Shown here: in pieces, positions 45,295 through 55,310 of the stretch
Numbering within the stretch: position 1 is the first letter of the stretch
Layout: the number at the start of each line of letters is the position of its first letter
Source of the DNA: Mucilaginibacter endophyticus
GTDB lineage: Bacteria > Bacteroidota > Bacteroidia > Sphingobacteriales > Sphingobacteriaceae
DNA length: 64,000 nt
Direction of reading: 5' to 3'
NCBI RefSeq assembly: GCF_003351025.1
Contig: NZ_QPCG01000010.1
Coordinates: 62,001-126,000, forward strand
Translations under genes and position numbers: made by a program
The notes under the pieces: model-generated
Seen by the model: the letters and a program-made list of their open reading frames with translations, nothing else
What the model was told of the DNA's origin: nothing
Database searches by the model: none

Positions 45295-46281
45295 TTATTT
45301 TGACTCTTTGGAATCCTGAAGCAAGACTTTTTTACTTTCGTCGACTTTCAGGAAGCGATGGATTGCACTAACTGTATCTTCAAAAAAAAGTCGGTAATTG
45401 TCTTCTGTCACGTAACCTATGTGAGGTGAGGCTAGGACGTTTGTTAAATACCGAAACGGACTTTCTTCAGGCAATGGTTCGATATCGAACACATCAAGCG
45501 CTGCGCCAGCAATTTTATTTTGTTTGAGTACTTCAACGAGAGCGGATTGATCGACCAATTTCCCGCGCGAGGTGTTAATCAAGTATGCGCTTGGTTTCAT
45601 AAGCAGCAGGTCTTTAGCTGATATAATTCCTTGCGTTCGATCACTAAGCCTTAAATGTAAACTAACGAAGTCAGATGCTATTAATAACTCCTCCTTACTT
45701 ACCCATTGTACACCGTAACTACTTGCAGCTGATTCTGTAAGGTTGGAACTCCAGGCAATAACGTTCATATCAAATGCTTTAGCATAACCTGCGATCCGTT
45801 TGCCGATATTTCCAAGGCCAATAATTCCAATTGTTTTGCCTTTGAGATCTGTTCCAACGGATGTTTGCCAGACCCCCGACCTTAAGGCATTACATTCACC
45901 AAGGAGGTTTTTCGATAGCGCCATTAGTAAACTCCATGTTAGTTCCGGCGCCGCGTGATGAAGAAAACCGGTATGGGCCACATGTATACCGAACTCCTGG
46001 CATGCAGCGGTATCTAATGAAGCGTTCCCCGTTCCAGTAGAGACTATCAGTTTCAAATTCGGAAGTCTGGAAAGCAGTGTTCTTTGAAAGGGCGTGCGTT
46101 CCCTCATTATACAAACGATTTCATATTCTCCTAATCTGCTTACTAACGCATCTTCATCATTTAAGTGATCACTATAGGCGTTAACGACAGCCAAGTTTTG
46201 GAGTAGATTCCAATCGGCAAATCTAAATGCCGCGTTCTGGTAGTCATCGAGGATAGCTATATGGGGCAATTTCTCAGTCAT
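45295..46281 (-). CDS. D-2-hydroxyacid dehydrogenase family protein
   Basis: This 328-residue cytoplasmic enzyme has the NAD-binding motif GIIGLGNIGKRIAG, Arg in NTSRGKLVD, Glu in DVFDIEPLPEESP and catalytic His in SPHIGYVT. It interconverts a 2-oxoacid and a D-2-hydroxyacid with NAD(H). The substrate is unknown. It is flanked by an exported thioredoxin and an exported amidohydrolase, so the cluster function is unclear. Confidence 0.9.
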   Translation of the reverse strand: MTEKLPHIAILDDYQNAAFRFADWNLLQNLAVVNAYSDHLNDEDALVSRLGEYEIVCIMRERTPFQRTLLSRLPNLKLIVSTGTGNASLDTAACQEFGIHVAHTGFLHHAAPELTWSLLMALSKNLLGECNALRSGVWQTSVGTDLKGKTIGIIGLGNIGKRIAGYAKAFDMNVIAWSSNLTESAASSYGVQWVSKEELLIASDFVSLHLRLSDRTQGIISAKDLLLMKPSAYLINTSRGKLVDQSALVEVLKQNKIAGAALDVFDIEPLPEESPFRYLTNVLASPHIGYVTEDNYRLFFEDTVSAIHRFLKVDESKKVLLQDSKESK

Positions 46282-46343
46282 AATTTGTTGGTTATTAAAT
46301 TTTCAGTAGCTCATTAGAAACTTTATGAATGCAGCATCGCTTT

Positions 46344-47630
46344 CTATCTGTCATTACGGTATATTTTACCATCCTTCATTACAAATGATACTTTGCTCAT
46401 ATCGAGGATGTCAACTAGGGGATTTCCGTCCACAGCCACGATGTCGGCGAGCTTTCCGGGAGCGATACTGCCAGTTTTGTCATTGATACCGAGTAATTCA
46501 GCAGCTGAGGTTGTTGCTGATTGCAAAGCTTCCATAGGACTCATTCCGCCAAGTGTCATGTAATAAAATTCAAGGTAGTTTTTACCATAAGGAAAAACAC
46601 CTACATCTGTACCAAATGCTATCCTGATTCCTGTTTTATAGGCATTTCGAAAAGACTTTTGCAATTGCGGACCGATTGCCAGGGCTTTGCGTGCCACTAT
46701 TGGAAGAAAGAATCCCGGAACCTTGGCCGAATCGGCTACGCTGTGACCTGCTGTAAGCGTTGGAACTAACCATGTGCCATGTTTTTTTGCCAATGCTAAA
46801 CATTCTTCGTCCATAAAAGTCCCATGTTCAATTGAAGTAACACCTGCAAGGATAGCACGTTTGATACCTTCGCTTCCATGGGCGTGACACGCAACCTTCA
46901 AACCGTAATCTTTAGCGGTTTGGACTGCAGCCTTGATTTCATCGGTTGTATATTGTGCTCCTTCACCGTTATTGCTCAGATCGAGCACGCCTCCTGTAGA
47001 AGCCAACTTTATAACATCTACACCTTGTTTATACTGTAACCGCACTGCTTTCACAATTTCGGCTTCACCGTCAGCAACCCCCATCGCCGGATCAGGTTGA
47101 TGAGCAAACACATCGTGTCTGAAACCATCAGTATAATCCATGTGCCCGCCACTTGAAGAAATCGCTCTTCCAGCGGTGTATATCCTGGGGCCATCCGTGA
47201 GGCCTGATTCTATCGCATTCCGCAGACTGACATTCACTCCCGTACCCCCTAAATCGCGAACAGTTGTAAAACCTGCTAACAGTAATTTCTTAGCGTTTGC
47301 TGCGGCGATGTAGGCAACATCGGCATCCTCAAGCCTGAGTGCATCCAATTCTGAAGTTTTGGTAATTTCCGCTTCGACGTGGACATGACAGTCAATCAGG
47401 CCTGGGAGAACCGTCTTGTTACGCAGGCTGATAATGTGATCATTTTTGTCGCCTGAAAGATAGCCAGGCTGGATAGAAAATATTTTTTTATCTTCCACTA
47501 TAATGGTCATTTCATTATAGGAGGTCTTGGAGACGCCGTCAATTAGCTTGCCGCATTGTATATATGTCTTTTGAGAAAATGCATATTGTGATGCGAAAAA
47601 AAAGTATAACAAGATTACGGTATATTTCAT
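46344..47630 (-). CDS. Exported metal-dependent amidohydrolase
   Basis: This 428-residue protein has a signal peptide (MKYTVILLYFFFASQYAFSQ) and an amidohydrolase TIM barrel. Metal ligands: HVHVE after LPGLIDC, Lys in VIKLASTGG (carbamylated in family), HAHG, EHGT and Asp in FGTDVG. The flanking beta-sandwich closes with LADIVAVDGNPL. Relatives hydrolyse peptides or prolidase-like substrates (imidazolonepropionase-like family). It is the first gene of the three-gene minus-strand cluster. Confidence 0.9.
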   Translation of the reverse strand: MKYTVILLYFFFASQYAFSQKTYIQCGKLIDGVSKTSYNEMTIIVEDKKIFSIQPGYLSGDKNDHIISLRNKTVLPGLIDCHVHVEAEITKTSELDALRLEDADVAYIAAANAKKLLLAGFTTVRDLGGTGVNVSLRNAIESGLTDGPRIYTAGRAISSSGGHMDYTDGFRHDVFAHQPDPAMGVADGEAEIVKAVRLQYKQGVDVIKLASTGGVLDLSNNGEGAQYTTDEIKAAVQTAKDYGLKVACHAHGSEGIKRAILAGVTSIEHGTFMDEECLALAKKHGTWLVPTLTAGHSVADSAKVPGFFLPIVARKALAIGPQLQKSFRNAYKTGIRIAFGTDVGVFPYGKNYLEFYYMTLGGMSPMEALQSATTSAAELLGINDKTGSIAPGKLADIVAVDGNPLVDILDMSKVSFVMKDGKIYRNDR

Positions 47631-48087
47631 TTATGTATATTTTACGTATGCTCTAAACAGGATTGGGCTCAGATCTATTTTAAGCTGTAGGTCTTAAAAG
47701 GTGAACCGACCGCTTATAGATGGTTGCTTCACTTGCAAAAGAACATATATATATTCTTTTTCGAGGTGATCTGAATCACCAATTCATCTTGTCCTTCTTC
47801 GATGTAACAGCGTGCTGCCGAAATTATTTCCTGATAACAAATGTTGCATGTAAAGCAGTTAGTATAACCGCTTCGCACTAAATAAAATAATTAACACCAT
47901 GGAATTTTAAATTTTCGGTCCTCTGAACGGCGTTGCCTTGTTCATTCTCATAACAGCGTCACATTGGCTATAATTATGATTTTCTTACCAAATGTTCATT
48001 GTGCCTCGTGCTGGCTTTTCTGAATTTTGCAGGATTTTAATATTCATTTATCCTATGTGTCATAGGCTAGTAGCGTCGATGTGATCT
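47631..48087. other. Divergent intergenic region
   Basis: About 460 bp between divergent units with no visible gene. It must contain promoters for both directions, but I see no convincing operator or repeat. Confidence 0.4.
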
Positions 48088-48654
48088 GTGATTCCATCGA
48101 ACCACTTTCAGCCAAAAAAGAAAATTGCAATGATTTTAGTTACGACGACTTTTTATGTTACCTTTTTATTTCGGCTTTTGACCGTTCTTATTTCAGCTTC
48201 TAATGAGAAAAAGATGAAAATGATGGGTGCGATCGAATACGGAGTACAAAATTCGAAAATGTTGATCACTCTCCATTTCGTATATTACCTTGGTTGCTTT
48301 TTTGAGGCATATTTAAAACGAGCTTTAGCAAATGACCCTTTGACCTACGTTGGCTTGATCCTCTATATTTTTTCAATTATTGTATTATACTATGTTATTT
48401 TCCAACTACGCCGCATCTGGACGGTGAAATTGATTATTGGCCCGAGTAGTTACCATCGCATTAATTCCAGTTTTTTATTCAGGCACATCAGACATCCAAA
48501 CTATTACCTGAATATTATTCCGGAACTCATTTCACTTTCGTTGTTTTTCCACGCCTGGTACTCTTTCGCGATTGGATTTCCATTGTACATTTTGTTACTA
48601 TTCAACCGCATTAAAGAAGAAAATAACTTGATGAGGCAACATTTTAATATTTAA
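48088..48654 (+). CDS. Isoprenylcysteine carboxyl methyltransferase-like membrane protein
   Basis: This 188-residue protein begins at GTG 48088 or at ATG 48130 (residue 15), the latter just before the first membrane helix. Four or five hydrophobic segments are visible. The C-terminal FRHIRHPNYYLNIIPEL and RIKEENNLM are the ICMT/PEMT signature that binds S-adenosylmethionine. In bacteria these proteins methylate lipids or unknown acceptors. It lies just upstream of the sensor kinase, same strand. Confidence 0.8.
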   Translation: MIPSNHFQPKKKIAMILVTTTFYVTFLFRLLTVLISASNEKKMKMMGAIEYGVQNSKMLITLHFVYYLGCFFEAYLKRALANDPLTYVGLILYIFSIIVLYYVIFQLRRIWTVKLIIGPSSYHRINSSFLFRHIRHPNYYLNIIPELISLSLFFHAWYSFAIGFPLYILLLFNRIKEENNLMRQHFNI

Positions 48655-48774
48655 TATCAATTGCAGTTTAAATCACCAATATCCGAGGGGGCAATAAAAC
48701 AACAATTGAAAAATTTGTTTCATGATTTTTTTTATTGTAGCCGCCAAAATTATAGGCTATTGTTTCGTCGTGGG

Positions 48775-51700
48775 ATGAAAGACAGATGCTTTGCCGTGAT
48801 CTTTACTGTATTTGCCGTTCTGCCGTCTATAGTTGCCGCAAAGCCGGTTTACAGCTTGTTTTTTCGAAAGTTTACTCCGGAGAATGGATTGGTAAATAGC
48901 CATATTAATGTGATTTTAATGGATCGGAGAGGATTTTTGTGGATTGGAACGGAAGACGGTCTCCAGAGATTCGACGGAAAATATTTTACCGATTTAAATT
49001 TTGCAGATGATGATAAGGATAGCCCTAAAGCTAATATTATCACCGGCCTTTGCCAGGGTAACGATGATGACATATGGATTGCCACTGCCAACGGAGGACT
49101 TTTCAGATATGATTACAGACAGTCTGCACCCCGCCGGTTCAAACGATATGCGTATAAAGAAACTGATCCATATAGTCTTCCACCTGGACGTATTACAAAT
49201 TTAAATATAGATAGTGACGGCAATTTGTGGATGATTATCGACAATGAACTTCTGGTCAATTATAAGGCGCGCCAGAATCGATTCTATAAGTATGCCCATC
49301 TGTGGAAAGCACCTTTGCTGTCATTGACAATAGGAAAGGACAACAGTATTTGGATCGGAGGAGAATCCAAATTGCTAGGCAACTTTAACGCGGAAAAACG
49401 TTGCTTGAACCTAATCGAAAATCAAAGCAGTGCCGTTACAACAATTTATATCGATAAGGAAGGTACCATTTGGTACGGTGATAACAAGGGAAAACTTTTT
49501 TACAGGACCAAAGGACGTAAACTATTTCTGGAACACACCTTGTCAAAACAGATCGTAGCATTGAATGATATGATCTCGTCGATTGTAAGAACGCCTAACG
49601 GACAATTATATGTAGGCTTCAGGAATTCAGGCCTGGCTTGCTACGATCCACTAAGCAGGAGTGTTTGTCGTTACTTAAAAGGCGTTGCTGACGACGGTTC
49701 TATTTCGGACGATCATATCAATATTGTTTACCCGGATGAAAGAGGCAACATTTGGTTGGGCACCAATAATGGCTTAAACCAAATCAGTGCAATTTTTTCT
49801 CCATTTAAGAGGGTCGTTATACCAAAGGTTTTTCGGGTAAATCAAATTTTTGACCTCTATGAAGATATTGTAGGGAATCTTTGGATAGCTACAGATAGGG
49901 GAGTGCTAAGGGAGTCTGGCAAAGACCATCATATCGATGTTATCGTAAGCAAATATAAGGGTCAGGACTTTATTGTAAATAGATTTTATCGTGACGTAGA
50001 CGGGGCTTTCTATTGGGGAACGAATTATTCGCTGTTCAGATACAATGATAAATCCGGGACTGTTGCTATTCTTCCAAATACAGAAGAAGATCCGATGATG
50101 CGAAAATTGAAAAATTCTACTATTCTCTCGATAGCAAGAGATAATATAAAAGGCCATCCTGCACTACTTATTTCACTATCAAATAGGTTTTTGCGGTACT
50201 ATGATTTAACAGATAAGAGATGGATTGCTGTTAATGAAAAAAACGTTCAGAAGGAGATCTGGGATGACAAGATAACGAAAATTTACAATGACAATAATGG
50301 ACACCTGTGGTTGGCGACCTGGAAAAGCGGTCTGGGTGACCTGACATGCAATAGCAACCAGCCTGTGATTCATTATCATACATCCTCGAACACAGGAAAA
50401 GGCGGTCGTGCAATGAACGTATATGATATTGAAAAAGATTTCAAAGGCGATATATGGATTTCAAGCTATGGAGGCGGTCTTTATAAAATGGATACGGTTT
50501 CAAACACATTAGATCACGTTGAAGAATCGAGCAATTTGACGGAAGGGTTCCTGCCGGATAAAGAAAATAACCTTTGGATGATTTGTAACGGACACTTCCA
50601 TAAATACGATTCTAAAAATCGCAGGTATACCTGCTATGACATTCCTGAACTTCGAACAAATGAGGGTGTTCGCGGGTTTCCCATTGCGGGTGAGAGTGGC
50701 AATATTTTTGCGGCAGGCAACGATTATTATGTTAAATTCGATCCGCAGCAAGTTCCTAAAATTAATTTGTCACCGAAGGTTTACTTTACGGATTTTTCGA
50801 TTTTTAATAAATCCTTCAATAAATTACTGTACGGAGCCGGCATAACCCTCGAAAAAAGTCAAAACTATTTTACGATCGACTTTTCCGCGCCGGACTACGG
50901 CGGAGATAATATTCAATATCTGTACAGAATGGTAGGTATTGATAGCAACTGGGTGATGGCAGGGATAAAAAACTCCGTAAGTTATTCAAATTTGAAGGCC
51001 GGAAAGTATGAATTCCAAGTAAAAGCAAGTAACTGGAAAGGGAATTATGCAAGTAATTTCAGTAGTTTACAAATCATCGTTGAACCCCCTTTTTATGAAC
51101 AATATTGGTTCAGTCTATTGGTGATTATGATAATTTGCTCTATCATTTATCACGTTTACATGTATCAGATTCGTGAACTCAAAAAAATTCAAGATGTGAG
51201 AAATGGTATTGCGAGAGATCTTCACGATCAAGTTGGTTCCACGCTAAGCAGTATCGCAGTCTACACGGAGGTTGCAAAAATATTTCAGCAGCAAAATAAA
51301 CGGAACGACGTTGAGCAACTTCTAAAAATTATCAGTGAAACTGCTACCTCCATCGTACAAGAAATGACAGATATTATATGGAGTATTGATGCTAAAAACG
51401 ATCATATCATTAGCATAGTCAAACGTATAGAATCCTATGCTAAGCCGCTTTGTGCTGCTAAGGGAATAAAGTTTTCCATCGATGCAGATGCTAAACTTTT
51501 CCATCAAAGCATGAGCATGTCCTTAAGAAAAAATCTTTTTCTCATTCTTAAAGAGGCGATCAACAACGCGATAAAACATGCGGATTGCAAAACATTGAAG
51601 GCCGTACTTTCGGTCGATAATGAAACCATTTCATTGGAAGTCAAGGATGACGGCGTCGGATTTGATTACGTTCACGATAACTCCGGTTTGTCTGGTGTCA

Positions 51701-51816
51701 AAGGAAACGGACTGTCCAACATGAAGAATCGTGCGGAACAGATGAATGGTTTATTACGAATCGTCACATCCGGAAAATCCGGAACGTCGCTGACCGTGAC
51801 ATTTAAAATTGTATAA
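48775..51816 (+). CDS. Beta-propeller sensor histidine kinase (Reg_prop/Y_Y_Y/HisKA_3)
   Basis: I chose ATG 48775, which opens a signal peptide (MKDRCFAVIFTVFAVLPSIVAA); the frame is open from TTG 48661. The 1013-residue protein has two seven-blade periplasmic propellers built of repeats such as DRRGFLWIGTEDGLQRFDG, a Y_Y_Y domain (about 690-770), a membrane segment (about 777-797), HisKA_3 with His817 (ARDLHDQVGSTLS) and HATPase (ILKEAINNAIKHA, DDGVGF, GNGLSNMKNRAE). It lacks a fused receiver. The partner regulator is encoded 18 bp downstream. Ligand unknown, often a glycan breakdown product in relatives. Confidence 0.92.
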   Translation: MKDRCFAVIFTVFAVLPSIVAAKPVYSLFFRKFTPENGLVNSHINVILMDRRGFLWIGTEDGLQRFDGKYFTDLNFADDDKDSPKANIITGLCQGNDDDIWIATANGGLFRYDYRQSAPRRFKRYAYKETDPYSLPPGRITNLNIDSDGNLWMIIDNELLVNYKARQNRFYKYAHLWKAPLLSLTIGKDNSIWIGGESKLLGNFNAEKRCLNLIENQSSAVTTIYIDKEGTIWYGDNKGKLFYRTKGRKLFLEHTLSKQIVALNDMISSIVRTPNGQLYVGFRNSGLACYDPLSRSVCRYLKGVADDGSISDDHINIVYPDERGNIWLGTNNGLNQISAIFSPFKRVVIPKVFRVNQIFDLYEDIVGNLWIATDRGVLRESGKDHHIDVIVSKYKGQDFIVNRFYRDVDGAFYWGTNYSLFRYNDKSGTVAILPNTEEDPMMRKLKNSTILSIARDNIKGHPALLISLSNRFLRYYDLTDKRWIAVNEKNVQKEIWDDKITKIYNDNNGHLWLATWKSGLGDLTCNSNQPVIHYHTSSNTGKGGRAMNVYDIEKDFKGDIWISSYGGGLYKMDTVSNTLDHVEESSNLTEGFLPDKENNLWMICNGHFHKYDSKNRRYTCYDIPELRTNEGVRGFPIAGESGNIFAAGNDYYVKFDPQQVPKINLSPKVYFTDFSIFNKSFNKLLYGAGITLEKSQNYFTIDFSAPDYGGDNIQYLYRMVGIDSNWVMAGIKNSVSYSNLKAGKYEFQVKASNWKGNYASNFSSLQIIVEPPFYEQYWFSLLVIMIICSIIYHVYMYQIRELKKIQDVRNGIARDLHDQVGSTLSSIAVYTEVAKIFQQQNKRNDVEQLLKIISETATSIVQEMTDIIWSIDAKNDHIISIVKRIESYAKPLCAAKGIKFSIDADAKLFHQSMSMSLRKNLFLILKEAINNAIKHADCKTLKAVLSVDNETISLEVKDDGVGFDYVHDNSGLSGVKGNGLSNMKNRAEQMNGLLRIVTSGKSGTSLTVTFKIV

Positions 51817-51834
51817 GTTAATTTTTTGTAATTC

Positions 51835-52479
51835 ATGAGTATACGAATAACCATTTTTGATGACAACCCTAACATGCGTAATAGTATTAGAATGTTGTTA
51901 AGCACGGACTTTTCGTTTGAGATTGTGGGTGCCTTTGGCTCGGCGATGAATTGCCTGGAGGATATAAAATTGACCAAACCTTCCGTAGTTCTAATGGATC
52001 TCGAAATGCCTGGGATCAGCGGAATCGATGCCATACGTTTAATAAAAAAACATCATCCGGAGATCCTTATATTAGTTCAGACTGTCTTCGAGGACGATGA
52101 CAGGATATATGACTCGATAATCGCCGGTGCTTCCGGATATGTTTTGAAGAACACCTTAAAAGATAATTTGATTACCGCTGTGAAGGAGCTCGATTCCGGC
52201 GGCTCACCTATGAGCCCTTCTATTGCCCGCAAAGTTTTAGCGTTAATGCAGCAGCCCCTAAATGTAAACAAATGCAGGACAACCGACTATGGATTAACGC
52301 AGCGCGAAAAAGAGGTACTGGCCTGTGTTGTAAATGGCTTAAGTCATAAGATGATTGCTGCTGAATTGAAAATCAGTTATGAAACAGTAAGAAGTCATAT
52401 GAAAAATATTTATGAGAAGCTGCATGTGGCATCCTTGACTGAAGTAGTTGCAAAAGCGATCAATCATAATATTATATAA
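51835..52479 (+). CDS. NarL/FixJ-type response regulator
   Basis: This 214-residue regulator has a receiver with Asp9-Asp10 and the phospho-acceptor Asp55 (VVLMDLEMPG), VLKNT, and a LuxR HTH at 150-210 (LTQREKEVLACVVNGLSHKMIAAELKIS start, then VRSHMKNIYEKL). It is the evident partner of the propeller kinase. Targets cannot be read; the ICMT-like gene upstream may be one. Confidence 0.94.
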   Translation: MSIRITIFDDNPNMRNSIRMLLSTDFSFEIVGAFGSAMNCLEDIKLTKPSVVLMDLEMPGISGIDAIRLIKKHHPEILILVQTVFEDDDRIYDSIIAGASGYVLKNTLKDNLITAVKELDSGGSPMSPSIARKVLALMQQPLNVNKCRTTDYGLTQREKEVLACVVNGLSHKMIAAELKISYETVRSHMKNIYEKLHVASLTEVVAKAINHNII

Positions 52480-52539
52480 AGACATATGGAGTACACTTCA
52501 TAATAATGTGCGTAGGGAAATCTATTTCGAAGGCTATGA

Positions 52540-53040
52540 CTAATCACTCACCGCCATGAGTTTGAAAAGTGTTTGATTGTGCTTACGATATAGCTGATGT
52601 CGGTATTCCTCTACCATCGTGGTCTCAATAGGATAAAACTGTATCTTATGGACAACTGCGAGTGCGAAAACCTGGCCAAATGTAGCGGCGGCTTGTTCAA
52701 GCTTCCATTCTCGAAACTTTGTTGCATCAGATAGCGCATGAATATAGTTGTGTACACTAATGGCGATATCAGCAACTGCAAGGTCTGCGGTATCCTTCGA
52801 TAAATAAAGAAAATCAATCAAATCATCCATCGAATAATCATCATATATGTATATCCCAATAAGGACTTTACAGGCCTGTAGCTTTTCTTTGTAGGTAGAT
52901 GCAAAATAATCTGCGTTATTCAGTTCCAAACTATCGAATGGTATAATAGAAGCTGACGCGGGCGCCACGCCGTAAGAATGGTTGTACCATCGGGCCTTAT
53001 CAAGTATTTCGTTGATTAAATCTGCAAAATCCATATGCAA
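52540..53040 (-). CDS. Helical protein of unknown function
   Basis: This 166-residue cytoplasmic protein is rich in helices and aromatic residues, with no signal or membrane segment. It starts MHMDFADLINEILDKARWYNH and includes LIGIYIYDDYSMDDLIDFLY. I recognise no family. Codon use and length suggest a real gene. It is convergent with the response regulator gene. Confidence 0.6.
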   Translation of the reverse strand: MHMDFADLINEILDKARWYNHSYGVAPASASIIPFDSLELNNADYFASTYKEKLQACKVLIGIYIYDDYSMDDLIDFLYLSKDTADLAVADIAISVHNYIHALSDATKFREWKLEQAAATFGQVFALAVVHKIQFYPIETTMVEEYRHQLYRKHNQTLFKLMAVSD

Positions 53041-53269
53041 TGAGCTAATGAAGAGTCGAAAGGATAGATATTGAAAGTAAGCCGGATCATATTGACTTTA
53101 TTCAAATATATAATCGTTTATAATTGGTCGCATCTAATAAAACAATCTTAATGTTAAATACCCGTCCATTTGGATCAAAACAAGGCCTAAATGGTGTAGG
53201 AAATCATCAATGTGGGGAGCTTGTTTATTGTGTAACAGTAATTGATCTGAATAGGGGCTAGTTGCCGGC

Positions 53270-54559
53270 CTAGGAAGGATCTTTGATATTTAAAAGTGGA
53301 TAAACATAATGATCAATTACTTTCAAAGAATCATACCTTTCGTAAATATCAGCAAGCGCAGAGATCTTATTTTTGTAATTATTGCTCTTTGCTATTTCAT
53401 CAAATGCTTCCCTGATCCGCTCAGGTGCGGGATGTTCCGTGTTAAGGTTAATACCTATTCCAAAATGTTCCACCCTTGCACAAATTTCATTCTTTCCTTC
53501 GTGAAGACCCGCAGTGATCATTGGAACTCGGTGCATTATACTTAGCGTTGCACCACCGTAGCCGCCATTTGTAATATATACATCAACGTGCTTCATTATT
53601 TGATTGAAAGGTATATAATCCTCAACGATCACGTTTGGTGCCAGATACATCTCACGTAGACGCATGGTCGACTTTCCTCCGGTTGTTACAATAAGTAGAA
53701 TATCTGTGTTCATAAATGCTGCTATCGTGGGTTCAAGCAGCTTTGTAGAATCGCCTTCAACAGTACCTTGCGTTACCAAAGCCACTTTTTTGTAAGATTT
53801 AAGGCGATCATCGTGCCAGCTATCATTTTTATCAGACTGGATATTCAATAGCGAGCCAATGAATTTAATGTTGTTGCCTAAATCACTTCTGTAATACTCG
53901 AATTCCGGGACACCTATCTGAAGATATAAATCAGCCGCCTTGATGAGCGTGTTTTCGATGGTTAGGCCCCCATAAGGTATCCCTTCCTGTTGAAGCAGCT
54001 CAGCAAAAATTTCAGTAGCTTCTTGAGTTTTGTTGGGCATTTCCTGATACAACCGCTTGTATAAAGTCCTTTCCGGATCATTTTTCGGTGGCAACAAACC
54101 CAGGCCATAGGGCGCCGTATCGATCGAATTTTCGGCAAGAGGAACAACGCCGATAGCAACGACAGGAACCTGTAACAACGGCTTTATGAAAGGAATTGCA
54201 GGAAACAAGCTATCTACAATCATCAGATCGAACTGGAAAGAATCCCTGATTGCTTTAATATCATGGTAGTATTCAATTGATCGTTTCGCGTATTGAATAC
54301 GGTAAAGAGTCATTCTTCTTAAATGGTCATTTGTCCTTATTTCAGGAACCAGGTCTGCGATATTGTTAGCATTGATATCAAGCGTTTTAACCAAGGGGTA
54401 ATGGCGGATGCCTAATTTAGCGAGTTCAGCAGCATATATATCCGATACAAGCCACCTTACATCAGCACCGCAATCCATATAATACTTTGCGACTTTACTT
54501 AATGGCTTAAAATGTCCGTCAGCCGGGACGCACGCGAATAAAATTTTTTTTCCTTTCAT
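53270..54559 (-). CDS. GT1 (UGT/MGT-like) glycosyltransferase
   Basis: This 429-residue cytoplasmic GT-B enzyme begins KKILFACVPADGHFKPL, the N-terminal acceptor-domain start of macrolide-type glycosyltransferases. The C-terminal donor domain has LVTQGTVEGDSTKLLEP, VIVEDYIPFNQIMKHVDVYITNGG and GGATLSIMHRVPMI, equivalent to the HxGxGT/UDP-sugar site although the usual His is Asn (TNGGYGGATLS). It probably glycosylates a small hydrophobic acceptor. It stands alone. Confidence 0.88.
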   Translation of the reverse strand: MKGKKILFACVPADGHFKPLSKVAKYYMDCGADVRWLVSDIYAAELAKLGIRHYPLVKTLDINANNIADLVPEIRTNDHLRRMTLYRIQYAKRSIEYYHDIKAIRDSFQFDLMIVDSLFPAIPFIKPLLQVPVVAIGVVPLAENSIDTAPYGLGLLPPKNDPERTLYKRLYQEMPNKTQEATEIFAELLQQEGIPYGGLTIENTLIKAADLYLQIGVPEFEYYRSDLGNNIKFIGSLLNIQSDKNDSWHDDRLKSYKKVALVTQGTVEGDSTKLLEPTIAAFMNTDILLIVTTGGKSTMRLREMYLAPNVIVEDYIPFNQIMKHVDVYITNGGYGGATLSIMHRVPMITAGLHEGKNEICARVEHFGIGINLNTEHPAPERIREAFDEIAKSNNYKNKISALADIYERYDSLKVIDHYVYPLLNIKDPS

Positions 54560-55220
54560 TGATCAGAATTAAGGTATTTTCAATAAATGTTATAAGCATG
54601 AAGCTTACAATCACAAAGATCAACGCAGGCACAAATCCCGACAATCCCCGATATTGGCGATAGGCGACTGCCGCATGACATAGTCATGAAACATCCTTTC
54701 TACTAACTTAACCTGGAGAATTCGTCTATCGCCGACCACTGGATTGCTGGAGGTTAAAGGGTTACAATTATTTTAATGTGGGTGAGTCAGAAGGTGAAAA
54801 AGTTAAACTCAACAATGAAGGTCATATCAGTTCCTTTCCTGAAGGAAAGGCGGACCGTCGATAAGGCAGTTACTACTAATGGAGACATGCGCTTGCTTTG
54901 GAAGTCAAATATATTCTCGCCCATTTAGCTCTATCGCTTCGCACTTTACTTTTTCGCTTTGATCTCCTCTTAGGTTTAAATTTAAGTAATAGCCTATATT
55001 CCAGTCTGTTGAAGATGGTTTAATGGTTGTTATATTTATATGGCGAGCGAGTAACGAAAAAACTGCCGCACAGAGGCCGGGCGCCGATTTGCCGCTTTCG
55101 TACCCCCTTATCCTTCAGAGAGTTTTACTATAAAGTCAATAAATACGGCAGACTGGATTTTGACAATTCAAGATAAGCACTATTAATTTTTCTTTCATGA
55201 CAATAAAATGTCAAATAATA
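54560..55220. other. Divergent intergenic region
   Basis: About 660 bp without a gene. A small inverted repeat CCTTTCC-TGAA-GGAAAGG lies at 54833-54850. Nothing else structured is visible until the operators at 55221. Confidence 0.4.
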
Positions 55221-55272
55221 CTTGCAAGTAGCAAGTGAAGTTATTTACCTTTGTTTACTTGCAAGTAGCAAG
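55221..55272 (+). promoter_or_regulatory. Paired HxlR-type operators of the nitroreductase operon
   Basis: CTTGC-AAGTA-GCAAG occurs at 55221-55235 and 55258-55272, identical copies with centres 37 bp apart. Between them lies the -7 box TACCTTTG (55246-55253), starting 18 nt from the first centre. The distances are the same as at 8967-9018. A bound regulator at the second site would cover the start of transcription. No HxlR gene is adjacent, so control in trans is inferred. Confidence 0.72.
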
Positions 55273-55310
55273 TGAATTTAAAGACATTAAAAAAAAATAT
55301 AATTTAACTT

